From JAIBBG01 sp040381475 (lineage in GTDB: Bacteria; Bacteroidota; Bacteroidia; Flavobacteriales_D; Sanyastnellaceae), in NCBI GenBank assembly GCA_040381475.1, contig JBEIHH010000053.1:1-21588 (forward strand): a stretch of 21,588 nt of DNA. The letters run 5' to 3'. The notes under the pieces were generated by a model. The model had not been told where the DNA came from and did no database searches. It saw only the letters and a list, made by a program, of their open reading frames with translations. Below, one piece after another: positions 6,615 through 15,953 of this stretch. Every line of letters starts with the position of its first letter. Position 1 is the first letter of the stretch. The position numbers were made by a program, and so were the translations under genes.

Positions 6615-7802
6615 TCAGAATAAGTACAAGTCTACTTTGTCGTTCTTCGAATACGTTTTGTTGTCAGCGCTCAGCTCAACAAAGCCGTCAGCCCCGCTCA
6701 GACCGGCATAATCACCTGATCCGTTATTTTTTATGATGTATGCCACTCTTTGACCTCCGGCATCAGAGGTAATTTTTACAGCGGCAAATTGAGTGAGACT
6801 TCCGCGCACTTCATAGGCTTCTGCTAAAAGCGTTTTTTGTGTCAGATTGTTAATTCCGTTGAGTGTTTTGACCCAGGGTATGAGATAGCGAGTGGCGCAC
6901 ATCAGCGAAGAAACAGGATTACCTGGCAAAGCAAAAACTGTTACTTGTTCATTACGGCCAAACCACATGGGTTTACCGGGCTTCTGAGCTATTCTGTGAA
7001 ACAGGCAGTTCACTCCATGAGCGCTCAAAGCGTCAGGAACCAGATCATATTTACCTTTGCTGACCCCGCCCGTTATCACAACCAGCTCATAATTACTCAG
7101 AATGATTCGGAACAGATTGTTCAGTTGTGCTTCATCGTCGGGTGCATGCGCCAGATCAGCTTTGATTTTATATCGTGAAAGCAACTCTTTCAGAACATAA
7201 ACCCCGGATTTTCGAATCTGATGTGGTTCAGGCTTTTGATCAATTTCAACCAGTTCATCGCCGGTCGACACTACAATTGTTCTCGGCAGGCGAATTACTT
7301 TGATGTTCGTCAATCCGCAACTTGCTGCGATGCCTATTTCAGGCACTCCGATAATTTGTCCCTTTGTAATAAGTACATCTCCGATTTTGTAGTCTCTTGC
7401 CCGACTGTGGATGTTCATGCCAGGTTTGAATTCTGTTGCTTCAACAAGGGCTTTGTTTCCGTTTAACTTTATTTGTTCATATGGAATAATTGCTGTTGCG
7501 CCTTCAGGACAAACTGCACCTGTCATTACTTCTATGCAGTTGCTTTCACCTGTGAGCAACAATGGTGGAGCGCCTGCACGTTGAATTCCAACTATGGTGA
7601 ACTCGAGAACACCGGATTCGAGATCAGAGTAATTTACTGCTATTCCGTCCATCATCACTCGATCAAATGGAGGTAAATCTGTGTCTGCCGTGATGTCTTG
7701 TGCCAGAATCCTGCCGCCGGCTTCAGACAATGCTACTTTTTCGGTTCCCGGATCTGGACAATTGTTCAATACAATTTGAGTGGCTTCTTTGGTCGTGATC
7801 AT
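6615..7802 (-). CDS. moeA: Molybdopterin molybdotransferase MoeA
   Basis: MoeA inserts molybdate into adenylylated molybdopterin, the last step of molybdenum cofactor synthesis, in the cytoplasm. The 395 residues carry the expected motifs: RVMMDGIAV (residues 49-56), VITGGVSKGKYDLV (MPT-binding GGVSxGxxD), ALPGNPVSS, and the C-terminal MoeA domain IV. The start at 7802 is only 1 nt after the moaA stop. A canonical AGGAGG lies at 7808-7813 (minus strand) with 5 nt to the ATG, an unusually strong Shine-Dalgarno for this window, inside the last codons of moaA. Translation is therefore probably coupled to moaA. MoaB/MogA, MoaC, MoaD and MoaE are not in this window. Confidence 0.97.
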   Translation of the reverse strand: MITTKEATQIVLNNCPDPGTEKVALSEAGGRILAQDITADTDLPPFDRVMMDGIAVNYSDLESGVLEFTIVGIQRAGAPPLLLTGESNCIEVMTGAVCPEGATAIIPYEQIKLNGNKALVEATEFKPGMNIHSRARDYKIGDVLITKGQIIGVPEIGIAASCGLTNIKVIRLPRTIVVSTGDELVEIDQKPEPHQIRKSGVYVLKELLSRYKIKADLAHAPDDEAQLNNLFRIILSNYELVVITGGVSKGKYDLVPDALSAHGVNCLFHRIAQKPGKPMWFGRNEQVTVFALPGNPVSSLMCATRYLIPWVKTLNGINNLTQKTLLAEAYEVRGSLTQFAAVKITSDAGGQRVAYIIKNNGSGDYAGLSGADGFVELSADNKTYSKNDKVDLYLF

Positions 7803-7803
7803 C

Positions 7804-8784
7804 TTATCCTCCTATAGTGGCCATCGATTCACTCACCGGAAACTGATTCCTCTTTTGTTCTGCTTCGAAACCATCCTTTGATCTGTTGAATACGCTATCA
7901 ACAATTAGTTTTTTTATTTCACCTTCATCATTTCCGTTTCGCAATAAATCACGTAGACTGAGTTGACCATGATCATAAAGACATGTTTTCATAGTGCCAT
8001 CGGGTGTTATTCGCACCCTGTTGCAACTGCCGCAAAAACTCCGTGACCATGCTGCAATCATTCCGATGCGACCGAGATGACCATTAATCCGGTAATTCCT
8101 TGATGTGGCATTTGGCTCATCTTCTTCTTTGGTGATATTGCTAAAATGATTGCGCAGATAATCAATCATCGCTGGCGCTGTCCATTTGATGGCATGTGAA
8201 TGGGCCTGACCGTTGAATGGCATTTCTTCTATGAACCGCACATCGACGGGTAAATCAAGCGTAAGCTTGGCAAGTTCAAGGATATCTTCTTCGTTTTTAC
8301 CTTCCATGATCACAGCATTGATTCTTGTCTTGATATTGTGCGTTAGCAGAAGATCAAATGTGTTTTTCACAACATCGAAATCATTGCGTCGTGTCATTTG
8401 TTCAAAGCGCTGACGATTAAAGGTATCTAAACTAAGATTCACTGAGTGAATGCCAAGATCTTTCAATTCACTCACGTAAGGAGCGGTCAGCGTGCCATTC
8501 GTCGTTATTGATATTTGTGAGAACCATCCATGTGAACTGATTTTTCTCACGAGTTGCATGAAGTCTTTTCTGAGGAAAGGTTCACCACCCGTGAATCTGA
8601 TCTTGGTGATGCCCAACTCGTAGAATAGTCTGAGAAGGGTTTCAATTTCTTCGAATGTCAGCAAACTTTTTCTTGGCACCCAATCGAGTCCTTCGTGCGG
8701 CATACAATAAAGGCAGCGTAAATTGCACCGATCCGTCACGGCCAGCCTCAAATAGTTGATTTGTCTGCCAAATTTGTCTGTCAA
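7804..8784 (-). CDS. moaA: GTP 3',8-cyclase MoaA (radical SAM)
   Basis: MoaA uses a radical SAM 4Fe-4S cluster to convert GTP to 3',8-cyclo-7,8-dihydro-GTP, the first step of molybdopterin synthesis; MoaC then makes cPMP. The 326 residues carry the N-terminal CX3CX2C cluster (Cys20, Cys24, Cys27 in DRCNLRCLYCMP) and the second cluster ligands CX2CX13C (Cys251, Cys254, Cys268). The conserved C-terminal Gly-Gly is present (ATIGG). The start codon is TTG at 8784: an in-frame TAA lies two codons upstream and no ATG precedes the conserved KFGRQINYLRLAVTDRCNLRC, so TTG is required. It lies 48 nt downstream of tamB. A possible promoter-like TACCTTTA lies in that gap. Confidence 0.97.
   Translation of the reverse strand: MTDKFGRQINYLRLAVTDRCNLRCLYCMPHEGLDWVPRKSLLTFEEIETLLRLFYELGITKIRFTGGEPFLRKDFMQLVRKISSHGWFSQISITTNGTLTAPYVSELKDLGIHSVNLSLDTFNRQRFEQMTRRNDFDVVKNTFDLLLTHNIKTRINAVIMEGKNEEDILELAKLTLDLPVDVRFIEEMPFNGQAHSHAIKWTAPAMIDYLRNHFSNITKEEDEPNATSRNYRINGHLGRIGMIAAWSRSFCGSCNRVRITPDGTMKTCLYDHGQLSLRDLLRNGNDEGEIKKLIVDSVFNRSKDGFEAEQKRNQFPVSESMATIGG
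7808..7813 (-). promoter_or_regulatory. Shine-Dalgarno sequence of moeA
   Basis: AGGAGG in the minus strand lies 5 nt before the moeA ATG, overlapping the last codons of moaA. Most other genes here lack such a motif, so it decides the moeA start and supports coupled translation. Confidence 0.75.
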
Positions 8785-8832
8785 AACTTATTTTTTGTTC
8801 GATGCTAAAGGTAGGAAATTAAGAGCCAATCA

Positions 8833-11800
8833 TTATGAATTCGGTTTCTTGTCTTTACCTCTGAGCAACTCCTTGAAACCTTTCGTGAATTCCTCGAAGT
8901 TGTCAAAATCCTGACGATAAATAACGCCGACGCCCTGTGTGTATGGTGCCTGTTGAGTATCTGCCATTCTGAAGTCGTTGCTTTCATTGTAAACCACGAG
9001 TCTGATTTTCCCTTCGGGAGTTATTTTATACTCCAGGCGAAGATCTCCAATGAGATTGGTCGTGTTTTGAGACCCTGCAGCGGCGCTGGTATTGCGCGAA
9101 ACGCCCACGTTACTGCTCAGCGCAAGCCTTTCATTGAAGAGCTGCGTACTCAGCGCAAGTGCTATTTCTTCATTGCTGATGTCGTCTCCGGGACTGTAGT
9201 TGAATCCGAGGTTAAAGTCATCGCTGATCTGACTAAGCCAGTTCGATATCTGACTGGACAGAAATTCAGTGCTGTTGGCAGCAATGGCATTGGTACTGTT
9301 GTGATCTGATGTTACGTTCGGCGGACTGACAAACCTTCTCAATACAAGAAGTGCAAAAGCCTGTCTGTTTCGCTCCTGTTCTGTGCTGATGATCGCATCA
9401 ACTCTGCTGCGTGTCACCTGATCTACCGTCGGCAAATCAATGCCAAAATCTATCGTAGGATTAAAAATCTTGTCATTCAGTTTCATGATCAGATTGACAG
9501 GGACTCTTTGCCCGCTTTGGTAGGATGGGTCAGGAATAAGGTCATACAGAGAAGCGGACACTTTGTAGATAGCATCGATGTCCAGTTCGCCCCCAAACGG
9601 ATCTCCGAACCAGGCTATGGTACCGCCGGGGTTGATGGTGAATTCCTTGTTGATGAGATTTTTCAGTGTGAACAAATAATTTCCGCGAACAAGTTCAACT
9701 TGTCCGTACATATTGAATGACGATAAATTATTTATCTCCATGTTGATGTGCCCTTTGCCACTTCCTTTCATCATGTCTCCAACACTTTCATCGAAGATGA
9801 TCTGAAACTGCGCATCTGGCGTTATCTCAAGTTGGAAATTCAATTTGATACCAGACAGGTTGATAGGTTCTTCTTTTATGGTATCATTCGGATTGACAAA
9901 CCTGATGAAAGACTCGAATGACTGTTCTCCGGTGTTTCCCATGGGCATCGAAAGCTCGGTACCCTTTTCAGACTTCATCACGATGTCGAATTCGAGCTTG
10001 TCTTCATAGCCGTATATGTTTATGCTTCCTGTTGTATATGCTTTGCCATAATAAAGCGAGTTAAGCTCTTCATTGGTGTTCAAGGCGAGCATTGGTTCTT
10101 CCATATCTACGGAGATGTCATAGTTCCAGTCTCCAAAATTTTCGTGTAACATTGTTCCCGTCAGAAAGCCTTGGTGTCCTTCGACATCATGAATTGGTAT
10201 ATGGTCGAACGTGAACATATCAGGATAAACGCCGATTTTATCTTCAATATAATATTTGGTATTCAGATAGTCAATGAAAACGGAGGCGTCTTTAAGTAAT
10301 GCATCTGCTCTCATTTGCGGAGCATCCGGTTGTCCGGTAATGGCCATCGTTCCGCTTGCGAAACCTTCGATTTTGAGAATACCCGGTGAAAGAAAAGCAT
10401 TGATAAAGGACAAATCCAGCTGGTTGATTGTAGCAGTCAGATCAAGAGGACTTTTTTCTTGCTTTGGCCTGTAGTAACCGGAAAAACTGATAGGTGTATA
10501 TCTCGTCAGCGGGTTGATGCTTTCCAGATTTTTTTGCAGTGAGCCGTCAATCCTCAGTTGTTTCTGAGTCTGATCCCACGTGCTGATTATATCGAGGTCA
10601 CCAATGTTATAATCGTTTATTTTGAATGCAGATAATTGTGTGTTGTTAGAGAATATCATTTCATTGTAGACGTCTCGGACATTTGCCGAACCATTGACAA
10701 TACCATAGAATTTTGTTTCGCTACCAGTGAAAGAGTTGATACTGCTCAGATCGAAATTCTGCAGATTGATGAGAAGATTTGATAACGGATCGTGATTGAC
10801 TAGGCCTTCGGCGCTTATGATCTGATCCAAATTTCGTATCTCCAAATTCTGAATCTTAAAGTCAGAACTATCCATACTGATTTTACTTAACTGCTTGAAA
10901 GACCAATTCTGATCCTTCAGCGTGAAAGAGCTTTTTCCAAACAAAAAATCGTAGCGGTTGTAATCCCTTATGGCGAGCGCTCCATTGATGTCACCTGAGT
11001 GCCCGCTACTTCCAGCGCCCCACACTACAGAAGTGTACAGAGTATCTGATTCTGTTCGGGCATCAATCGCGAGTGAAGGAAACTGAATGTCTTCTCCAAT
11101 GCTTAATTTATCTGATGTCACGGTAACGTAGAAAGATTCGTCAGGCCGACGTATATCGAGCACGAGTGATTCTATACTGTTGTCCTCAAATTTGATTTTG
11201 TCCGACACAACGATGCTTTCAAAGTATGATTCTGGCTCGTCAACGACGAGTTTGATCATGGTGTTCGGTGCAACAACTAATTCGGGTATGAAGATTTCAG
11301 AAATTTGAGTGAAATCCAGAATGTGCAGATTCATAACAAAATTCTGCGTTCTGTGTTTGCGATGAGGTGCATCGAAGGTTGGGATAATCTTAGAGGCAAT
11401 TTCTGTCATAGATTCTCCGATTTCTTTCACGTCAAAATCGCCTTTGATCTCGGCAAAAGCCACACTCGAATTCAGCGTAATTGTGGGCTCGCCATTCCTC
11501 TCTGATATCAGACTGAGATGAGAAATCTCATAGTCCCTTTCTTGGGCACAATACGTGATATCTTCCAGGATGATTTCGCCAACAAATTTGTCGAATTCAA
11601 GTCCTTCGCTTTTTACATTGATATTTCCGCTGACTGAGCTATAGTTGTAATCGGGAAGTATATTGATGGCTTTCAGGTTGAGGTGAAAAATCTGTGAGTC
11701 GAAATAGAGAATGGGCAGAGGTTTGGTGAAGTCAATACTTCCGGTGAAGTCGACACTAACATTTGGATCGTCAATGATGAAATCTCCTGCGAAGGATTTA

Positions 11801-13260
11801 TGCCGGAACGTTCCGTCAGCATTGATGTTGGTAAAGTTGTATCCATTGAGCACCAACCCTTGAATATCGCCCTGAAACGTTGCGTCAACTTTTTTAAGTT
11901 CTAGTCCTTTGCCTTGAACAGTAAGATCCGCGCTGATGGGGCCGATAACTTCGCTCTGATAGAATTTACCCAGATCAAATGCTACGAGCGTTAATCCGCC
12001 GGTATAGAGGTAGTCGTTGATAGCAGCGTCTTCTTTCAAAGAAATATCAGTACGCACATTGCCTATGGCTGTTGTTATAGTTCCATAGGATACCAGATCG
12101 TTGATGAAACCCGTGAAATTTCCTTTGTATGTTATTTGACCAAGTGCCCCGAAATTGTTGGGTGTTTTTAAATAGTGCAGTGAATCGAATGGAGGTAACT
12201 GTATCTGATCAAGTTCTGATTTGTTACTCGTCAGTTCTTTGATATCCATTGAAATGAATGTTTGATCTATTTCCGGTAAACCTTCCATTTCAATATTGCC
12301 TCTAAATCTTGTGTTTTCATTAAGAGATATTTCCAGATCTCGTCCTTTCAAATTGGCAATAGTTCCTCGCACATTTCCCTTCAATGATACCAATTGCTGA
12401 AAGCCTTTCAGCTCATAGCTGAAATAAGCAAGTTCGTCCAGAAGAATCTCTGCATGCTCAAACCGGTGCTTCATCTTTACTCGTTCTTCGAAATAGTCTA
12501 TATCGTCAATTGAATTGAATACAAAATTGAGATCGCCTTTGATGAATGAGTTTTTTGAACGGAAATCAGCGTTATTCATATGCAAATCACCGCCAACCAT
12601 GATTAAATCGTTAGACATCTCGAGCAGGCTGAATCCTGTTTTTTCATCTGCCGACATGTGGTTGATTTTGGCACTGATGCTATCGCCTTCAGCGTAAAAA
12701 TTACTTACATCTAAATCTATGTTTGTGATCTTTAAATTATGCCAGTCGATACCGAAGTAATCCTTGACCGGTTTGTTCTCGTTTATATAATTAAATCGCC
12801 CGTTCGAAAGGGCCATGTGTTTTAAAATGAACAAGCCTCCTGACTTTGTGCTGTCTTCAGGTGAAGTAAAATAATCCACGAGAAACTTGTAATTCAGATA
12901 TTTTTCGCCTTGTGGCCTCACCAGATTAAAGTACAAATCCTGAATTTCAACATCATTGACAACGATGTCGCCTGTATGCCTGTCGAATGTGTAGCTGTTC
13001 ACTGACAGATTGTGGATATAGCCTAATGTATCTCCTCGCTGATCTTCAACGTAAATATCTCTGATGTTGAGCTTCGACCATAGGTCAATATCCACACTTC
13101 CAATTCGTACTTCCGTATTCCATTCATTACTCAGGTAGTCAGCAAGACGATGACCCAGCCATGATTGCACAGCAGGCAACTGAACTGCAAAAAAAATCAG
13201 GACCAGCATCAGAAAAAATGCGATCAGAATGTTTCGTATGATTTTAAATGGCTTACGCAC
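8833..13260 (-). CDS. TamB-like translocation/assembly protein (AsmA/DUF490 family)
   Basis: The 1475-residue protein has one N-terminal transmembrane helix (about residues 8-30, IIRNILIAFFLMLVLIFFAVQ). A long repetitive beta-rich body follows (residues about 30-1040, many short amphipathic strands of the AsmA/TamB beta-helix or bridge type). The C-terminal DUF490/TamB domain covers about 1040-1450 and contains GYIW-like GGTIAWFGDPFGGELDIDA. Such proteins span the periplasm and move phospholipids, or help outer-membrane protein assembly with TamA. A gene for the outer-membrane partner is not in the window. The start is GTG at 13260: an in-frame TGA lies six codons upstream and no ATG lies between it and the membrane helix. 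A transcript could continue into moaA. The exact cargo is unknown. Confidence 0.92.
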   Translation of the reverse strand: MRKPFKIIRNILIAFFLMLVLIFFAVQLPAVQSWLGHRLADYLSNEWNTEVRIGSVDIDLWSKLNIRDIYVEDQRGDTLGYIHNLSVNSYTFDRHTGDIVVNDVEIQDLYFNLVRPQGEKYLNYKFLVDYFTSPEDSTKSGGLFILKHMALSNGRFNYINENKPVKDYFGIDWHNLKITNIDLDVSNFYAEGDSISAKINHMSADEKTGFSLLEMSNDLIMVGGDLHMNNADFRSKNSFIKGDLNFVFNSIDDIDYFEERVKMKHRFEHAEILLDELAYFSYELKGFQQLVSLKGNVRGTIANLKGRDLEISLNENTRFRGNIEMEGLPEIDQTFISMDIKELTSNKSELDQIQLPPFDSLHYLKTPNNFGALGQITYKGNFTGFINDLVSYGTITTAIGNVRTDISLKEDAAINDYLYTGGLTLVAFDLGKFYQSEVIGPISADLTVQGKGLELKKVDATFQGDIQGLVLNGYNFTNINADGTFRHKSFAGDFIIDDPNVSVDFTGSIDFTKPLPILYFDSQIFHLNLKAINILPDYNYSSVSGNINVKSEGLEFDKFVGEIILEDITYCAQERDYEISHLSLISERNGEPTITLNSSVAFAEIKGDFDVKEIGESMTEIASKIIPTFDAPHRKHRTQNFVMNLHILDFTQISEIFIPELVVAPNTMIKLVVDEPESYFESIVVSDKIKFEDNSIESLVLDIRRPDESFYVTVTSDKLSIGEDIQFPSLAIDARTESDTLYTSVVWGAGSSGHSGDINGALAIRDYNRYDFLFGKSSFTLKDQNWSFKQLSKISMDSSDFKIQNLEIRNLDQIISAEGLVNHDPLSNLLINLQNFDLSSINSFTGSETKFYGIVNGSANVRDVYNEMIFSNNTQLSAFKINDYNIGDLDIISTWDQTQKQLRIDGSLQKNLESINPLTRYTPISFSGYYRPKQEKSPLDLTATINQLDLSFINAFLSPGILKIEGFASGTMAITGQPDAPQMRADALLKDASVFIDYLNTKYYIEDKIGVYPDMFTFDHIPIHDVEGHQGFLTGTMLHENFGDWNYDISVDMEEPMLALNTNEELNSLYYGKAYTTGSINIYGYEDKLEFDIVMKSEKGTELSMPMGNTGEQSFESFIRFVNPNDTIKEEPINLSGIKLNFQLEITPDAQFQIIFDESVGDMMKGSGKGHINMEINNLSSFNMYGQVELVRGNYLFTLKNLINKEFTINPGGTIAWFGDPFGGELDIDAIYKVSASLYDLIPDPSYQSGQRVPVNLIMKLNDKIFNPTIDFGIDLPTVDQVTRSRVDAIISTEQERNRQAFALLVLRRFVSPPNVTSDHNSTNAIAANSTEFLSSQISNWLSQISDDFNLGFNYSPGDDISNEEIALALSTQLFNERLALSSNVGVSRNTSAAAGSQNTTNLIGDLRLEYKITPEGKIRLVVYNESNDFRMADTQQAPYTQGVGVIYRQDFDNFEEFTKGFKELLRGKDKKPNS

Positions 13261-13469
13261 CTTATTATTCTGTCTTCAAAGCTTGTCAAACTTGCAAAGT
13301 AAGGTGTAGATGAATCGAAAACTGTGCCGCTTTGGCTTTTTATTCAAAAGCGTTGTTGATGATGCCGGAATGGCCTATCGATCAGGGTTTAAACAGATTG
13401 TATGACGCGGGTGTCGTCTTCTGAATAATTGGCCACGTTTCTGTCGATAAATTCACTCGTCCGGACAGG

Positions 13470-13874
13470 TTAGTCCTTTTGCTCAATATCCGTAAGTTCA
13501 ATTTCCAGAGAACGTGTACTTTGCATCAGTTCCAGCAGAGAAAGGATAAGTGAAGCGGCGAATGTCAGCATCGCCGAAGCGAAGCTGATGTGAGCCAGAA
13601 ACTGTTTTTCGATATAAATGAGATACATGGATATAATAGCGAACAGAATACTTAAAACGCCCAGAATTTGCATGTTTTTGATAATGTGCAAGCGCCTGCT
13701 GAGGTTTCTGAGCTGTGCATGTAAGGCTGCTTTTTCGTCGTCGTCCTGGTTTTTGTACCTGTCGTGAAGGTTTCGGACAACATTTGCAAGGGCCAGAAAC
13801 CGATTGGTGTAAGCCAGCATAATGAGGCTGATTGCAGGAAACAAGAGCGCCGGCGAGTTGATCGTAATATCCAT
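13470..13874 (-). CDS. DUF2721 family membrane protein
   Basis: The product of 134 residues from the ATG at 13874 matches what I recognise as the DUF2721 family: it begins with SPALLFPAISLIMLAYTNRFLALA, the characteristic first transmembrane segment. A basic, helical cytoplasmic stretch follows (residues about 32-65, RNLHDRYKN through RRLHIIKN). Two further hydrophobic helices lie at about 66-88 and 91-115, before a short acidic tail. Function is unknown. Longer starts at 13898 and 13895 exist but would add a basic leader (MMHLRKKI) that the family normally lacks. The gene is divergent from uvrB across 53 nt. A 26-codon open extension follows the stop in the same frame (see findings). Confidence 0.82.
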   Translation of the reverse strand: MDITINSPALLFPAISLIMLAYTNRFLALANVVRNLHDRYKNQDDDEKAALHAQLRNLSRRLHIIKNMQILGVLSILFAIISMYLIYIEKQFLAHISFASAMLTFAASLILSLLELMQSTRSLEIELTDIEQKD

Positions 13875-13913
13875 GATTTTTTTGCGAAGATGCATCATAA
13901 GAGCACACTGTGT

Positions 13914-13920
13914 ATTTTAG
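13914..13920 (+). promoter_or_regulatory. Possible -7-like box before uvrB
   Basis: TATTTTAG at 13913-13920 resembles TAnnTTTG with one mismatch and ends 7 nt before the uvrB ATG. It is weak support for a uvrB promoter in the divergent 53-nt spacer. On the opposite strand CATCTTCG (13885-13892) ends 10 nt before the DUF2721 start. Confidence 0.2.
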
Positions 13921-13927
13921 TCGCTGC

Positions 13928-15946
13928 ATGAAATTCAAGCTAACATCGGAATATTCACCTAGTGGCGACCAGCCTCAGGCAATCAAAGAACTCTCTGAAG
14001 GCGTGGAGCGTGGAGATAAATACCAGACCCTACTTGGTGTTACCGGTTCCGGGAAGACCTTCACAATCGCCAATGTTCTCGCAAATACTCAAAGACCCGC
14101 TCTCATCCTGAGCCACAATAAAACTCTCGCGGCTCAGCTCTACTCCGAGTTCAAGGCTTTTTTTCCTGAAAATCTGGTTGAGTATTTTGTCAGCTACTAC
14201 GACTATTATCAGCCTGAAGCTTTTTTGCCGAGTACAGGAGTTTATATTGAGAAGGATCTCCAGATCAACAATGAAATTGAAAAGTTACGGCTTGCAGCAA
14301 CAAGTGCCTTGCTCAGTGGGAGGCGCGACGTAATTGTGGTGGCTAGTATTTCTTGCATATATGGTATTGGTAATCCGGTGGAATTTCACAAGAGTGTTAT
14401 TCCGATCAAACGCGGGCAGGCAATGAGCCGTCAGGGTTTACTTCACAAGTTGGTGGAATCCCTGTACAGCCGAACCCGCGCTGAGTTTACCAGAGGTACT
14501 TTTCGCGTGCAGGGCGATACGGTTGATATATTTCTGGCATATGCAGATTATGCCATAAGAGTAAACTTTTTTGGTAATGAAATTGAGTCGATCGAATCGA
14601 TTTATCCGGATACAGGCAAAAAGATCATGCCCTTTGAAATGATATCTATTTATCCTGCTAATCTTTTCGTCACCAGCAAAGACACCATGAATGATGCCAT
14701 CTGGTCAATTCAACAGGAAATGGCGGCTCAGATAAAAACATTTGAAGCACAAGGTAAATTTATTGAGTCGAAACGAATTGAAGAACGTGTCAATTATGAC
14801 ATTGAAATGATGAAAGAGCTTGGCTATTGTTCCGGTATCGAAAACTATTCAAGGTATTTCGACCGCCGGGAACCGGGGCAGAGGCCTTTCTGTTTACTCG
14901 ATTATTTTCCTGAAGATTATCTGATGATCATTGATGAAAGCCATGTTACTGTGTCTCAGGTGGGTGCCATGTATGGTGGAGACCGTTCCCGAAAAGTCAA
15001 CCTTGTTGATTATGGTTTCAGATTAACAAGCGCTTTAGACAATAGACCGCTTACGTTTGATGAGTGGGAGGGCTTGCAGAGTCAGGTCATATACGTCAGT
15101 GCCACTCCGGCAGATTATGAACTGCAAAAGTCGGGAGGTGTGCTGGTGGAGCAGGTTGTAAGACCGACCGGTTTGCTCGATCCTCCGATCGATGTGCGAC
15201 CTTCACTCAACCAGATTGATGACCTGATCGGAGAAATTCAAGCTACAATCGCGAACAACGAAAGAATACTTGTTACAACGCTGACAAAGCGTATGGCGGA
15301 GGAACTGGCAAGCTATCTCGATAAGCTCAGTATTGCTTGCAGATACATTCATAGTGAAGTTCAAACACTCGATCGTGTTGAAATTTTGCGTGATCTGCGT
15401 GAGGGAAAATTTGACGTTTTGGTCGGTGTAAACCTGCTCCGCGAAGGATTGGATTTACCTGAAGTGTCTCTCGTCGCAATCATGGACGCTGATAAGGAAG
15501 GCTTTCTTCGCAGCAATCGTTCGCTCACTCAAACGGCTGGACGTGCTGCCAGAAATATCAATGGCCGCGTGATCATGTATGCTGATAAAATTACCGACAG
15601 CATGCAGCAAACGATTGATGAAACGGCCAGAAGAAGGGAAAAACAAATCGAGTATAACCAGGAACATGGAATTGTACCGGCGCAGGTGAAAAAGGGCAAA
15701 GCAACTATCTTCGAGCAAAGCGGAGTTATTGAGCAGCGCTCGAAATATTACAACGAGGAAGAACATCGTGCAAGTGTTGCAGCTGATCCTGTGCTACAAT
15801 ACCAAAGCAAGGAACAACTCGAAAAATCTATAGATCAGGCCAGGAGAAAGATGGAGAAAGCGGCAAAAGATCTGGACTTTATGGAGGCTGCCAGACTGCG
15901 TGATGAAATGCTTGAGATGAAAAAGATGCTTGAATCAAAGTCTTGA
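13928..15946 (+). CDS. uvrB: Excinuclease ABC subunit B
   Basis: UvrB is the damage-verification helicase of nucleotide excision repair; it is loaded by UvrA and recruits UvrC. The 672 residues include the Walker A motif GVTGSGKT (37-44) and the beta-hairpin region YYDYYQPEAFLPSTG from residue 90. Further on are the DE box IIDESHV, helicase motifs LVTTLTKRMAEELASYL, VGVNLLREGLDLPEVSLVAI and QTAGRAARN, and a C-terminal UVR domain (about residues 630-668, EKSIDQARRKMEKAAKDLDFMEAARLRDEM), which binds UvrC. The in-frame start at 13910 would add MYFSRC. The ATG at 13928 gives MKFKLTSEYSPSGDQPQAI, the usual UvrB N-terminus. No LexA-type operator is seen upstream. Confidence 0.98.
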   Translation: MKFKLTSEYSPSGDQPQAIKELSEGVERGDKYQTLLGVTGSGKTFTIANVLANTQRPALILSHNKTLAAQLYSEFKAFFPENLVEYFVSYYDYYQPEAFLPSTGVYIEKDLQINNEIEKLRLAATSALLSGRRDVIVVASISCIYGIGNPVEFHKSVIPIKRGQAMSRQGLLHKLVESLYSRTRAEFTRGTFRVQGDTVDIFLAYADYAIRVNFFGNEIESIESIYPDTGKKIMPFEMISIYPANLFVTSKDTMNDAIWSIQQEMAAQIKTFEAQGKFIESKRIEERVNYDIEMMKELGYCSGIENYSRYFDRREPGQRPFCLLDYFPEDYLMIIDESHVTVSQVGAMYGGDRSRKVNLVDYGFRLTSALDNRPLTFDEWEGLQSQVIYVSATPADYELQKSGGVLVEQVVRPTGLLDPPIDVRPSLNQIDDLIGEIQATIANNERILVTTLTKRMAEELASYLDKLSIACRYIHSEVQTLDRVEILRDLREGKFDVLVGVNLLREGLDLPEVSLVAIMDADKEGFLRSNRSLTQTAGRAARNINGRVIMYADKITDSMQQTIDETARRREKQIEYNQEHGIVPAQVKKGKATIFEQSGVIEQRSKYYNEEEHRASVAADPVLQYQSKEQLEKSIDQARRKMEKAAKDLDFMEAARLRDEMLEMKKMLESKS

Positions 15947-15953
15947 ATGAAGT

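Noticed and set aside
6585..6625. Terminator between the convergent Spy-like gene and moeA
   Set aside because: Only 4-bp stems (AGTC/GACT and CTGA/TCAG) can be drawn, with no T tract; not convincing.
13359..13424. A 21-codon plus-strand frame (MMPEWPIDQGLNRLYDAGVV...) in the spacer before tamB
   Set aside because: Too short, no promoter or ribosome site, and the sequence is equally open on the other strand.
13498..13938. A 146-codon minus-strand frame overlapping DUF2721 and uvrB
   Set aside because: Out of frame with DUF2721 and rich in Arg/His/Ser/Cys; no domain. The DUF2721 frame has the membrane helices.
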